Source of the DNA: Amphibalanus amphitrite
Taxonomy: Eukaryota > Arthropoda > Thecostraca > Balanomorpha > Balanidae
Assembly: GCF_019059575.1 (NCBI RefSeq)
Contig: NW_024881507.1
Coordinates: 1,240,001-1,304,000, forward strand
DNA length: 64,000 nt
Direction of reading: 5' to 3'
Positions 45,025 to 55,909 of the stretch are shown piece by piece. The position numbers and the translations under genes were made by a program. The notes beneath the pieces are model-generated. The model ran no database searches. It was not told the DNA's origin and was given only the letters and a program-made list of their open reading frames with translations. The stretch's first letter is position 1; the number at the start of each line of letters is the position of its first letter.

Positions 45025-46467
45025 ATAGTGTCTGAGTTCTGACGCAGACGATAACGATTGTTCTGTGAAACCCATAGAACATACCTACAAAGCCGCTATT
45101 CAGGCTTCAGGGACCAAGACCGTCAAGACGGAAGACGGTTGAACACGGGTCTCGGCCCGTTTAGCATCACCAAGTAGCATCAATTAGCATCACCAATAGC
45201 ATCAATTAGCATCACTTACCTACTCCGGCTCGCTTATCAATGCAGTACCTACACCTGAGCTAATTCAAAATACAATTGTTCCATCCAAGCAAGGGCAGAG
45301 TTTATTGGCTAAGGCCATCTACATATATAATATTTATTGGCAGACCTTCAGAGCCACTTCAAGTTCAGACTCAGAGCCTTCAAGTTCAGAGGTGTGCTGA
45401 GCTGAAGCGTTGCTGAAGTGAAGCCTACGTTGAGACTTGGAACTGAAGCTTCGTAGTTTAGTTGCTAGGTGGCAGCACGTGGCGGTCACGGGATGTAAAC
45501 ACTGGGCTATTTTGTCTCTTCTGCGCGATAGCTGTCGCCCAGGCCATTCTTTGATGCTTTGATGTTTGTATTTCAATTTCAATTTTCTTTTGATTGTGAA
45601 TGTGTTTCTCTTTGCATTTTCGATGTAGTCAATAGTCATACCAGAATCATACAATGTGAAAATTTAGCTAGTGCCGCCTTACTGATATGCCACTTAGTCT
45701 CCCGTGCGCCTGTGAGTCAAGTTTTCGGTAAAAGTAAGTCCGAGTTTCAGGTCGGTGACAGGGTAAATGTCAAGTTTAACCCTATTAGTGGCAGGCTCCT
45801 GGCTACGTCCTAAGCAGATTTCATGGATAATTTTTTCATATTCTTACATAATACCGAGTTTCAACCCTCTCATTGTAAAAACCGTAAAGCCTTGCCTTAC
45901 AGCCTTACGACCCTTACGACTACCCATAAAGTTTGGTTTGCTTCAGTTCGAATGAATTGCTGCTGCGGCCAAAGTTTAAAGTCCAAAGTCTTATTGCTTA
46001 AATTTTTACCAAAAAGAAAATTGATTTCACAATAGGATAGCTCTTCTAATTTATGATTAAGTGGGGAGACTGATAGGTAGCCATCTATGCTGAAATCAGG
46101 GATGCAAGAATTATTAATCAACACTAATGTCTGCATTTATGTTTTGAAAGATTGTAGGGCAATGTGATTGATAGATATCAATAGATTCTTATATCAGTCA
46201 AATTCATCCATTTTCCAAATTAGTCCCTTATTTGTCTTTGTAACATTTGTTATTGATATCTGTTAGTCTAGCAAATGTGGTTTAAATTTTAAAAAGAAAA
46301 TCAACTATTTTGAACAGGATCAGCATTGTTGATTATGTACAAGCATTCTCTCCCTTGATTGAAAGTAAAAATCAAACTTTTTGACATTGTACAAGAAAAG
46401 AAGCAGTTGAAATGCTCCAATCCATCTGAACAGATAAGTGATAACCATAAGCAGCTGTCTGTTTCCA
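45025..46467. other. Spacer upstream of the LRR gene
   Basis: A short AGCATCA tandem with spacers (45168-45217) is present. AT-rich DNA follows. A non-coding 5' exon of the downstream LRR gene probably lies in this stretch, but it cannot be pinpointed. Confidence 0.4.
45168..45217. repeat. AGCATCA short tandem repeat
   Basis: AGCATCA(CC/ATT)A units recur five times in 50 bp. Confidence 0.8.
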
Positions 46468-46468
46468 G
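46458..46468 (+). promoter_or_regulatory. Splice acceptor in the 5'UTR of the LRR gene
   Basis: TCTGTTTCCAG precedes GAGTGAGCAG about 43 nt before the ATG. The pyrimidine tract and AG suggest that the 5'UTR is spliced while the CDS stays in one exon. Confidence 0.55.
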
Positions 46469-46510
46469 GAGTGAGCAGCCTGCAGCAGCCTTCACTCACC
46501 ATCTGGCACA

Positions 46511-48136
46511 ATGTCCGAGTCGGAGCAGATCACCCCGGCCCGCCAGCCGCGGACGCTATACGAGCTGTGCTGGTCGGTGCTGCTGGACCGCGCGCCGCTG
46601 GACGGCTACGTGTGCGGCGCCGCCTGCTACCAGCTGCCGTTCCGGCTGCTGGTGCCACTCTGCCGCACCGTGCTCGACGCCGTGCGCGTCAAAAACAGCG
46701 TGTTCTACAGCTGCCAGACGGTGGGGCACCTCAGCGTGGGCATCCGGCGCACGGCGCAGCAGAAGGCGCGCCAGAACGAGACGATTCTGGCGGCGTTCCT
46801 GCGGCACTGGCCGCAGGAGCTGCTGGTGCTGCAGCAGGTGCAGGGCCTGCACGGGCTGACGTTCCTGCAGGAGGGCCACCCGGAGCGGGACTGCTGGTCC
46901 GTCATGGAGATGGAGGAGTGTGACTTGTTCGTGCAGCGCTACGGCGGCAAACGCGTGCAGGAGAACAAGAAGGAGGTGCTGAGCGCCGCGTGCAGTCTGC
47001 TGCGCACCTTCCTCAAGCTGCAGGAGGAGGGCGGCTGTCGGCGGCTGCGGCACCTCGACATCAGCGCGCGCCCGCTCAGCTGGGTCGAGCTGTTTGCGCT
47101 GGTCGGCATGGTGTGGGACGCGGCGCCGGTCTCCGCCGGCCCGCCCGGCTCGGTCAGCCTGGGACTGAGGATGAAGCTGTCGGAGAGCCGCCGGATGTAC
47201 GCCCGCCGACTGCTGGAGAGCGGTCTGGCGGGTCCGGTGGGCGCCGCGCGGGTCGTGCTGCGCCGTGTGGCGGTCATCTCGTCCGGGCCGGACCCGGAGG
47301 AGCACCGGCAGAACCTGGTGCTGGCGGGCCAGGTGCTGGCCGCGCTGCGTCCGGCCGCCGTCACCAGTCTCAGCGTGCAGGTGGACGGCGCCGTGCCGCC
47401 GGCCTGGCTGGCCGGCCTGGTGCGCCAGCTGCCGGCGCTGCGCGAGCTGAAGCTGCTGCTGCCGGCCGGCGCGCAGCCCGAGCCGGACGACTGGCCGGCG
47501 CTGGCCGAGCTGCTGTCCGAGCAGCGCGCGCTGCGCCGGCTGGAGCTGCGCTGGCCGCTGCGCCGCCGGCTGGGCCAGCTGCTGGCCGAGCTGCCCGGGC
47601 CGCTGAGCGCGCTCTGCCTGCCCGGCTGCCAGCTGGCGGCCGCCGACCTGGAGGCGCTGTCGCTGTGGCCGCACCTGGCTCACCTGGAGGTGCTCGACCT
47701 GTCGGAAGGCGTGGAGGCGGCGCCGCTGGCCGCGCAGGACGCCGCCGTGCAGCACCTCTGCGTGCTGCTGGCGCAGTGCGAGCGGCTGCGCGCGCTGCTG
47801 CTGGACGGCTGCCGGGTGCCGGCCGACCAGCTGCCGGCGCTGCTGCGCACAGTGCGCACGCGCGACTCGCTGGAGCGGCTGTCGCTGGTCGGCTGCGGCG
47901 ACCCGGAGCAGCCGGACGAGCTGCTGCGGCTGGTGGCAGACGTGGTGACCCTGCCGCGGCTGAGGCTGCTGGCGCTGGACGGCTTCTGCCGCGAGCAGCT
48001 GGTCGAGCTGCGGCAGGACATGTCCTACTGGCGGCTGGTGACCGGCTCCGGCAGCTCGCCGTATGTGGAGCTGCGCCAGCGACGGCGGGAGGGCGACTGG
48101 CCTCCGGCAGAGATCGCCGACCGACACAGCGACTAA
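46511..48136 (+). CDS. Leucine-rich repeat protein, LRRC14/PRAME-like
   Basis: Single-exon CDS of 541 residues starting at an ATG in good context (CACAATGTC). The N-terminal part (LYELCWSVLLDRAPLD, QLPFRLLVPLCRTVLDAV, AAFLRHWPQELLVL) resembles the start of LRRC14/PRAME proteins, where it precedes the repeats. Leucine-rich repeats follow: LRELKLLLPAG near 315, LEVLDLSEG near 393, LRALLLDGCRVP near 427, LERLSLVGCGDPEQ near 453, LRLLALDGFC near 483. LRRC14 is about 490 residues, so the size fits. Members of this family act as substrate receptors of cullin-2 ubiquitin ligases or in innate signalling; which role applies here is unknown. Extreme third-position GC opens long frames on the other strands. 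Confidence 0.82.
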   Translation: MSESEQITPARQPRTLYELCWSVLLDRAPLDGYVCGAACYQLPFRLLVPLCRTVLDAVRVKNSVFYSCQTVGHLSVGIRRTAQQKARQNETILAAFLRHWPQELLVLQQVQGLHGLTFLQEGHPERDCWSVMEMEECDLFVQRYGGKRVQENKKEVLSAACSLLRTFLKLQEEGGCRRLRHLDISARPLSWVELFALVGMVWDAAPVSAGPPGSVSLGLRMKLSESRRMYARRLLESGLAGPVGAARVVLRRVAVISSGPDPEEHRQNLVLAGQVLAALRPAAVTSLSVQVDGAVPPAWLAGLVRQLPALRELKLLLPAGAQPEPDDWPALAELLSEQRALRRLELRWPLRRRLGQLLAELPGPLSALCLPGCQLAAADLEALSLWPHLAHLEVLDLSEGVEAAPLAAQDAAVQHLCVLLAQCERLRALLLDGCRVPADQLPALLRTVRTRDSLERLSLVGCGDPEQPDELLRLVADVVTLPRLRLLALDGFCREQLVELRQDMSYWRLVTGSGSSPYVELRQRRREGDWPPAEIADRHSD

Positions 48137-49531
48137 TAGAATGACGGACGGCTGTATCAACGGCTGAGCTGAGCGGCATAGCGACTGATACAGCCGCCAC
48201 ATGAACACCGACCGACACCAGACCGAGCCTGGTCGGCGATCGGTCGGCGGCTTGAATAATGCAGTGAATTACTCCTCCGGGGCAGTCCTTCGGTGCACAA
48301 AGCGACTGATCTCTGAGTCTGATCAGACCGATCTCTTAGAGAGACTGATAACTACCGGTATGGGGTCACCTGAAACGGTAGCCCCGCGGTGAGCGACCTC
48401 GGTAACGGCTACCTGGCACAGAGAGGCTACCGCTACACATCTCACCGGAGACAGGTAGGATTATCTCCCTTGGTGAGTACTGCCTATCGATACTCGGGGT
48501 GTCATCCCCAGTTTAGTGTGTTAGTGACCGTTCTGGGCCTCATGTGTGCCTTAGTCCATCGCCGGTGTGGATGCAGCGTCAGTGACGCCCGCAGCACCGG
48601 CCGCCTGATTGAGTCGTCCGCTAACGGCGCCAGTTTATGGAGCGCCGCCGGCTCGGCGGTCTGGCGCCGGACGGATTTATGGGACGGTTTTGTGGTTATC
48701 GTATGCGCGCTGATGGGTGGGCTCGGTCGGGGCTGGCGCCCGGCCATGGGGGCGCCGTCAGTCACCCGATATTCGGCTGTCGCGAACTGTGATTGTTCGA
48801 CTGTGACGTCGTAATGGACAATAGTCAGTCAGCTGAGACTGTGGTAGGTCTGCTCTAGATGATGGTGATCGATATAAGTCATAATGTCAGTCATAATGCT
48901 TCATGTGCAATTATCGTGGTATTAACCTGATCTGCTGATGAGGCTATGTTAATGTTCAAGCTATCAGCGGTTTGTTACTAACGTACGTAATCAGTGAATA
49001 ATTGATTCAGTTTGCTTGAAACGTGTTGTGGTGATATGTGATATAAAGGTAGCTATTATACAGAGATATATGCGATAGATACCCGTAGGGTAAATTGCTA
49101 CTCACGTCGTTAGCCGTCGTGTTGTTCCGCCCGAACTCCCCGCATCAAATAGTCTAACATTCCAATCGATGCGTTTTCACATTCAGGGCATGTACCTGAG
49201 CGTGCCGTATATGCAGCGCCATGGCTTGATCACTGGTGCAATTAAGAATGTTTTCAGTGCAATTATTCATGTTGATCCATAGTAAAGTAAGCTGAGCCCC
49301 TGTGCTGGTTTACTTTGAAATGTTACGAGCTCAATAATGATGTATGTTAAGGCCAATTAATATTCTTGTGTTGTTTCTTTAGTATGGCGTGCTGCTTTTA
49401 GAAACCCAAATGTTTTCTTGAGACCCAATATCCGATAGCGAGTGATAAATACTGCCATCTTTCATGCGTATATTTTGGTTTCACCCATCGGGTTTTCCTC
49501 CCTTCAAATAAACGCATATGTGGTACGAAAG
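48137..49531. other. Spacer downstream of the LRR gene
   Basis: This should hold the 3'UTR of the LRR gene; an AATAAA lies at about 49505-49510 but is distant. No further gene was recognised. Confidence 0.4.
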
Positions 49532-50104
49532 CTAAATCTTCTGTCTTTTGATTCTAATTCTTCTTGAAAGATTATTCTTCATGCCGGGTGTTTCGGTCCC
49601 TACACGTTTATGCTCCATCACTTGACAATGTGTAGTTACCAGTGAGGCCACGCGCCACGCACTGGTGACAGGTGCGTAAAGCGACCAGCGCAGCGGCCCG
49701 GCCCGGCTCGTCGTCTTCAGGCCGCGCCTGTTGGGAGCCGTCCACGTGCCGCGCGATGGCTCACGGCAGCGGGCACAGCCGCCGGTGTCGCTTGCCGACA
49801 GGTCGGCCATCGCTCCTCGGTACAGCCGCCTGGTCGAAGACGACACTTGGCCAGTCGAGGCGCTGCCCTGGGATGCGCTCAGTGCGCGTGAAGAGAGGTG
49901 AGAAACACGGGGCGAGTGGCAGGGGCTGACCCGGGAACTGGTAGAGGGACGAGTTGGGACTTGGGAGTGCGAGTCGGGACAGAAATAAATTGATACAGGG
50001 TGTTGTCCGAGCAGTCGAGAGTTATTGAGGCTGGAGCAAGGAAGACCAAGGCACACCAGCACCAGGATGGCACCAGTCTTGGTCGTTATATGGTGATGAT
50101 TCAA
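49532..50104 (-). CDS. Possible small secreted protein (weak)
   Basis: Open frame of 190 codons starting MNHHHITTKTG and continuing with a signal-peptide-like hydrophobic core (GAILVLVCLGLPCSS). The rest is Ser/Thr/Arg-rich with few Cys and no recognised domain. Coding character is ambiguous. Other frames of 49640-49900 are also open, including a plus-strand frame ending before a consensus donor near 49898. It could be a neuropeptide-like precursor, part of a spliced gene, or chance. Confidence 0.25.
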   Translation of the reverse strand: MNHHHITTKTGAILVLVCLGLPCSSLNNSRLLGQHPVSIYFCPDSHSQVPTRPSTSSRVSPCHSPRVSHLSSRALSASQGSASTGQVSSSTRRLYRGAMADLSASDTGGCARCREPSRGTWTAPNRRGLKTTSRAGPLRWSLYAPVTSAWRVASLVTTHCQVMEHKRVGTETPGMKNNLSRRIRIKRQKI

Positions 50105-52181
50105 TGATCACCCCGCCGGCCAGACTGGATTCAGTCTGATCAGCCCGTGTCGGTTCACTGGATCAGTATACGGGCACAGACTATGGCTCGAAGCCAGCCA
50201 GACAGACCACACACGCACACGCGCGAGCAGCCGAGCACAATAGTTATCCAGGGCAGCGGGTGTTGAACCGGTGCCAGGCAGCGTCCGACAGTCATTCAAC
50301 TTCCCATGTGCGCTCCCGGCGCCGCCGCCATATGGTCGCCGGTCATTTGCACTCGGTTTGTTTAATTTACTGCTGTTTGTCGCAATGAAACCGGAGCGGC
50401 CGAGCTGGGATGGGTAAATCAAGCGATGACGTAGATGAGCTGGTCTGCTGAAGGGATTGTTGCAAGCTAACTAAGCATGCTGGGTATAAATGGCATACAG
50501 TTTGTATTGCATGACGGATTTGCACCACCCTTAGTCAGGGAACGAGGAGGTGGATAACTGATCTCTACATGTGTGCTGATTGCAGGCAGACAAGCACCAT
50601 CTTACGCGAGTTATGAATCATCTACCAGCCTGCTCTGGCCAGCGGTGGTATCTGATGTCGGCTGCTCTAACTAGTCGGGCGGTGCGATCGATCACGGTAA
50701 CGGACTCGGACATGGCAGGCGCTCGTCCTCCTCAGTGCCCGTGACGACAGGCACAGAGGTATTCTGTTCCCGATGATCGGCAGATGAGTGGTGCAACCCT
50801 CCGCTACAATAACAATACCGCGGGCGGTATCAGAGACGGGCAGCGGCCCATCGACCCAGTGGCACAATTCCGTCCCACTTCCCGAGCTTCCAGCTACTCC
50901 GCTCATCAAAGCTGAGCAGAAAAGCCTATCAGTGGAGTTAAAACTAAGTAGCGGCTGTCGCCTGCCGACCCCCTAGGGCGTGAGGAGGGGAGGGGGCGGG
51001 TACTTACGTGGCACGTGGCGGCGCGTTGCGGCCCTCTGTTTGGTCCTGCAGAGTCCACACTGCATTGGCGCGGCACGGCAGCGGCGCCGGTAAATCAGCG
51101 CGGCGGGTCGGCCCCACCTGTCGGGCGGGCGCCGGCCGTCAGAGGCGCTTCCTGGCCGCGCTGACACCGCCGGCTGGCCGCTGTTACCGGACAGAGTCGG
51201 CCGTCAGCGCCCCGCGGGAGCCCGAACTGCAGCCAGACAGGTGCGATGATGGGTCGGCAGTCGGAATGTTTTGTTCTGTCCACAGGTGGAGCTTCTGATT
51301 CTGAGTCCTAATTAGTCGGTGCAGTTTTTGTTGCTCACCGCAGTAACGCTGGTTTTGTATCACTATTCACTCAAGGTCGTCAGTGACATAGTCGGCCATC
51401 AGTTTCCACTAGTTTGTAGAACGGCTTACGCCTCGCTACTTCCTGGAGCGTTTCTTGATCCAGTCCTCTCCTTTCTTCCAGTTACAGATCCTCTCGGCTC
51501 TCAGCACCGGATTACTGGACGACCAGCAACACCAACACCGGAGCAGCAACTGAGCGGTTCAGAGCTGCAGCTGTGACACTCCGAGACCTTCCCTACCGCC
51601 CCTCCATTAGCGGACGGTCCAGCTCTGAGTGTTGACGATGGACGTCCTGCCGCCGACGCGTGGACAGCCGGACCGTGATCAGTGCCCTCAGCCGCCTGTT
51701 GTGAGCGCGTGAAGACGGACGCCGACCGGGCCGGGCGCTGAGCGGACGGTGAAGGTTCCGGGAGTGACGGTGGAGGATGGATCGTCAGTAACTTCGCCGG
51801 CTGCGCTAGGTGAGAGCTTCACATCCAACTGGGCGGGAATTCATTTGGAGAGTTTTGCTTCTGATAACGTTCGCACAGATGTCTGCTGATTATGCTGGAA
51901 AATAGCTCACGATCGTTCAGACCGAATCGCAAGCTCACGCTGTCACTCTGAGGGCCTTTGTATGTTTTTGCATGGACGATAGAATTCGTCGCTAATGCAC
52001 TGTCGTCACCAGCACCAATCTGCTGACAGTAGCAAGTACGCTACAGTATCATATACTGGACTCGGCTAGGCTGCCGCTGCGCTTCACATGGTAGTACACT
52101 TTTTCACACCTTCCTCACACTTTCTCACACCTTCCTCACACCTGTCTTCACTCTCCTCTCCCCACTCCTCGAGCACCCCAC
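50105..52181. other. Gene-poor stretch with possible plus-strand 5'UTR exon
   Basis: A GC-rich segment at about 51580-51812 ends at GCTAG followed by GTGAGAGC and contains a 24-codon open frame (ATG 51637). This looks like an upstream exon of a plus-strand gene, but no downstream exon was found. Nothing else is supported. Confidence 0.25.
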
Positions 52182-52403
52182 CTCTGCCTCTCTCAGTCCG
52201 TCCCGTCGGCGGCACTGTGATCTCTGCCGTAGCGGCAGCACCACTGGCCGGCACCGACAGTCGGACTCGAGCCGACCGGCCGCCGCCCGCCGTGCCAGCG
52301 ACGGCGGCCGACGCGGGAGGCGAGTCGCACGTGCCGTCGGCACCGGCGCTCGGTGGCCGCGGCGGGCTCGACGAGGTGCTGGGGTGGTCCTGGAGTTGGT
52401 AGT
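52182..52403 (-). CDS. Second exon of the tyrosine-motif protein gene
   Basis: 222 bp, entered in phase 1 after acceptor GTGGCAG and left in phase 1 at GAG followed by GTGGGG (a weak donor). It encodes YQLQDHPSTSSSPPRPP followed by an Ala/Gly/Ser-rich stretch and a basic end (TGRTERGR). Phase agrees exactly with the exon ending at 55308, producing FWYYQLQ at the junction. Codon bias is strongly GC3. The downstream end of the gene was not found. Confidence 0.45.
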
Positions 52404-52977
52404 CTGCCACTTATGTCGTGGTAATTATGTCATAATTTGCCAGTTATGTTAAATAATAGTCAGGAAATGAGTGGTCATGTCACTAGGCGGCACTAATTAT
52501 CGCCAAATAGACGAAGTTTATCCTTCTCACTGTCACCAGTGTCCACAGCCGCCGTTGTGCCTGCCATCGCTCTAGCCCCAGCTTAGCACCGCTGTGCTGC
52601 CGCTGAGCTGTTCTGAAAGACGGTAATTAAATTCGGAGAGAAATACGCCCGTCCCGACAGCAGACTTATTTCGGCTCCGGCCCAGAGATGGACGCCGGCG
52701 ACTGAGAACGATCGCCGCCGATTTGGGCCGTCCGGACCGATAGAGACAGAACGGGACGGTACGTTTTGGGGCTGGAGGCTGGGCGCAGGTTTGGACCGAT
52801 GGGTGATCATTGACGCTAACATCGGAGTAGAGATACGTTGGCATCGACGTACAGACTACAGGTGCGAGATCGATCCAGTACCTGATGATAAGTTTTCGTT
52901 AAAATGCATTGGACTGAGGATTCATAAAATCATATTTTTATATGGTGTATTCTAGTCAGCACGCTCTCGTGCTACTA

Positions 52978-54336
52978 CAGGGTGTCTCAAAAGTTCGCTT
53001 ACACATTTCCCATGTCAATAAAGCATATAAGAACCGGCCAAAAATCTAAGGTTTTGGTGTCCGTGTGTACACTAGACAAATATGCATGCTTTGACAACTG
53101 ATTCGGAAGGTTGGAAACCAAACCCTTTGCTGTATCTCCAAAAATATTTGCCCATACCGATTTTCGTCACTCCGTCAGCTGCCGGAGGCTGATAAAAGGT
53201 TACCAGCTTTCAAGCTCTTGTAGGGGAATCCCCTGCAGTTTCTGCGTCGGATTTAGGTTTGACGAGCTCCCCGGCAACATCCGCTTCTCCCTGAAAGCCG
53301 ATAGCTTGCATCGACACCATCCGTGAGTATTTTGTAGGTCTTCTCTGGCGCTAACTCCTTCATGAATGACTGGCGCTGACCTCCCAAGCACCATTTTCCT
53401 TTTCAAAACAACCCCATTCCTGAACAAATGGGAACTGCCAGGGGCAAATTTTTCGCAGCATATCGTAGCAGAATGTGTCGGCCATCTGTTTTTTAGACAC
53501 ATTTTGCAAAATTTGCAAATCCCGAACGCTCGTCATTCCCAATGCCAAGACCTTCGCTGGGTTCCGGAGTGTTTTCCTCAGGAGAGGTTCTGCTTTGTAA
53601 ACGGCCAAAACCTGTCCATCGTGCGGTTTTGTCCGGATTTTGTGTGTAAAAGAAAGCTATTTGCTCCAGATCTGCCTCTTGAAACTTCGTTAGATAAAAC
53701 TTTACATTAATTGACACTTTTGGAGAGTCACTTGTCCTCGGCATTGACGATTTTCGCATTATTTTCCCTAAAAATTTAGCGTTATAGATATTATAAACAA
53801 TTTTAAATGATATTTTGTCTTTATTTTATGATGACCTGCAATTTTTGAAACTGGGTAACCTCTGTCTGTGAGCTTCTAGTCAGTTTTCAATAGTTATGAC
53901 TTCATTTTCAGCTGCTTTCCGGAGCACGAGTCTGCTGCGGTACAAGGGTCGTTCAAAGCGCTGTTAGTGTCGCATGGTTTTGTCCTTCAAAAATTTTAGC
54001 CACCGTTTTTATTAGATGACCATCATGTTGTACTCATCCTCGCCGACACTTTGCCATGTGTCATTTCCGACCTAACCATTCCCATTACTCGTGAAGCAGA
54101 GAGTTTCTCAGCCGACCCGAGTATGCGACCTCCATTTTCATGCCTGATCCATGGTCAGAGGTGAACCCTTTTTGTGAGCTCATGAAGGGTCGAATGCGCT
54201 TGAAAACAATGAAGCTGCTTGAGGAAGGTTGTTACCAATGCCCATGCAAAATTTCGACTGTTAATATCATGTTGATTCAGAATTATTGACAAAAAAGCAT
54301 GGCTGGTACCTGTAAGCGAACTTTTGAGACACCCTG
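52978..54336. mobile_element. Mariner-like TIR element relic, TA target duplication
   Basis: Perfect 26-bp inverted repeats starting CAGGGTGTCTCAAAAGTTCG are flanked by TA (52976-52977, 54337-54338). Length 1359 bp is near that of a full mariner. Minus-strand open stretches at 53200-53502, 53360-53608 and 53493-53759 overlap in different frames, as expected of a decayed transposase gene, but no catalytic motif was identified. It lies in the intron of the tyrosine-motif gene. Confidence 0.83.
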
Positions 54337-54666
54337 TACGCTCTCTCGAATACAATCTGTTACAGATTGTAGCTGTTTCTGTGCCACCATTACTGCAGCA
54401 CTTCTGCCCCTTCAGCTCGCACCGTGACGCATGACCACCTGGGGATATAAGCCCCCCCCCCCCTTTCTGTGTGCAGTGCAGCCTGCACCGGGTTCCCTGG
54501 GCTTCATTAGCAGCTCATCGGACACCGGCCAACGATAATACGGCGCCCGCTGCTGCGGTGAAGCAGGACGGACCCGTCCGCCGGCGGATGGGATGAAGAT
54601 GAGCAGACGGTCATACAGAAAGCATGATGACGGTTCGGTGCTCAGAGTGCGGAGACTACACTGCAA

Positions 54667-55045
54667 TAGAGGTGGCAAAAGATGAAAATTTTGGGAACCA
54701 GACTCGAACCAGACCCGGCTGGATATTTCTGGAACCAGTCAGACCCGGTCTTAGTTGGAATCGGAACCAGTTGGACCCGTTCCCCAAAAGTCAATTAATA
54801 CAAACTACTTGTAGGTATCGTTAGTTGCATCAAGTAAAACAGCCTATTTCCCACTGGGAATACTCACGAGCTATTGTGTGCAAAGAAACATTCACTTCAT
54901 TCACTTCATATTTTGCAATAATGTGTAGTGTGCAATATGCATAGTTTATGGAAGGACCCGGTTGGACCCGACAGAAAATTTCCTGGAACCGGGTCCAGAC
55001 TGGTTCTTTGGACCGGGTCCTCGGGTCCACATTTTGCCACCTCTA
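54667..55045. mobile_element. hAT-type MITE with perfect 8-bp target duplication
   Basis: TIRs TAGAGGTGGCAAAA (54667-54680; complement 55032-55045) lie between two copies of CACTGCAA (54659-54666 and 55046-55053). The 8-bp duplication and the end sequence fit hAT elements. The 379-bp interior is built from GGAACC(A/G)G and GGACCCG(G/T) motifs in both orientations and has no ORF. Confidence 0.9.
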
Positions 55046-55307
55046 CACTGCAACTGTAGCAGAGTCGCGGACTACACGGAGACGGGCCGTGGGGACTGCA
55101 GATGGAGACTATCGGACCGGGGAAGGTGAAATAAATGAAGTGAAGATCAGTGAAGTGAATTGGAGCATTCAGTTTTTATGGAAATATGAGGCAAACGTCG
55201 TTCTAAACTCATGTAGTTCATCGTTCTCGTCAAGTTTACGCGTACACCCACCACGAGTATCGAACCCCAACAGTCGCTGGCTTATGCATGCATATTTGTA
55301 TACTCAC

Positions 55308-55869
55308 ACCAGAAGCTGTCGGGCCGAGGTCGCGGCCGTCCCAGGCAGGCCCACAGTCGGCAGCGGGTGGTCGTCGTACCCTCCGATGACGTCATCAGAC
55401 CGCCGTGTCGGGCCAGTGACGTCACAGAGTCGCGCACCAGCTGGTTACGCCGCGGCAGGCTGAACCGGCCCGAGCGGCGGAGACGCACCGGCGGCGGCCG
55501 ATCTCCGAGGAGGTTCATGTGACCGTACATTTGTTCCATTTGTTCCATTTGTTCCATTGTCGAGGTCACGTGACGATATGACCGGTCAGCGCTCGATGTC
55601 ACACACTGACCCGACCTCTCTCGGGTCAAAATCACGTGATCATAGTTCGACCCCGGCTCTGAGGAGTCAGCTGAGGAGACTGGTGACGCCCTCCTGCCCT
55701 CTGACAAAGATTCCGGTGACGCCGCCGACCGGCCGATGTCGTCGTAAGTGACCACGGACGGTGGTGGAGCGGGCGCGCTCAGCCAGCCGGGCACCAGGTC
55801 CTCGAACGTGATGTAGGTGGTGTCCGGACTGAGGCTGATGTCCGGGCTCGGCGGGCCGCGGCCCGACAT
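55308..55869 (-). CDS. First coding exon of an unrecognised tyrosine-motif (docking-like) protein
   Basis: ATG at 55869 (MSGRGPPSPDISLSP) opens 187 codons ending in phase 1 before the consensus donor GTGAGT. The frame is also open upstream to an acceptor-like AG at 55910, so the start could be internal to a spliced exon. The peptide is Ser/Pro-rich and carries spaced tyrosine motifs: YITFEDL, YDDIG, YDHVIL, YRHVT and YGHMNLL. YGHM fits the YxxM consensus bound by PI3-kinase p85 SH2 domains. An EQM triplet repeats three times near residue 110. No folded domain or membrane segment is visible. I infer an adaptor or cytoplasmic tail, without family assignment. Confidence 0.5.
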
Positions 55870-55909
55870 CGCAGGCGATCGAAGGAGGCACGCCGCCGCC
55901 ACTCCTCCA

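Noticed and set aside
46990..48144. 384-codon Ala/Gly/Arg frame overlapping the LRR CDS on the plus strand
   Set aside because: Shadow of the real CDS in another frame; low complexity, no start context.
46556..48208. 550-codon open frame on the minus strand opposite the LRR gene
   Set aside because: It is Gln/Arg/Leu/Ala-rich without domains. It arises because the plus-strand gene has very high GC at third positions; the plus frame has LRR structure and a good start.
49640..49900. Several competing coding frames, one on the plus strand ending at a consensus donor
   Set aside because: Three frames look equally codon-like and none matches a family; only the signal-peptide frame was kept, at low confidence.
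53200..53759. Possible active mariner transposase
   Set aside because: Open stretches are in different overlapping frames and I could not identify a catalytic motif; treated as a relic.
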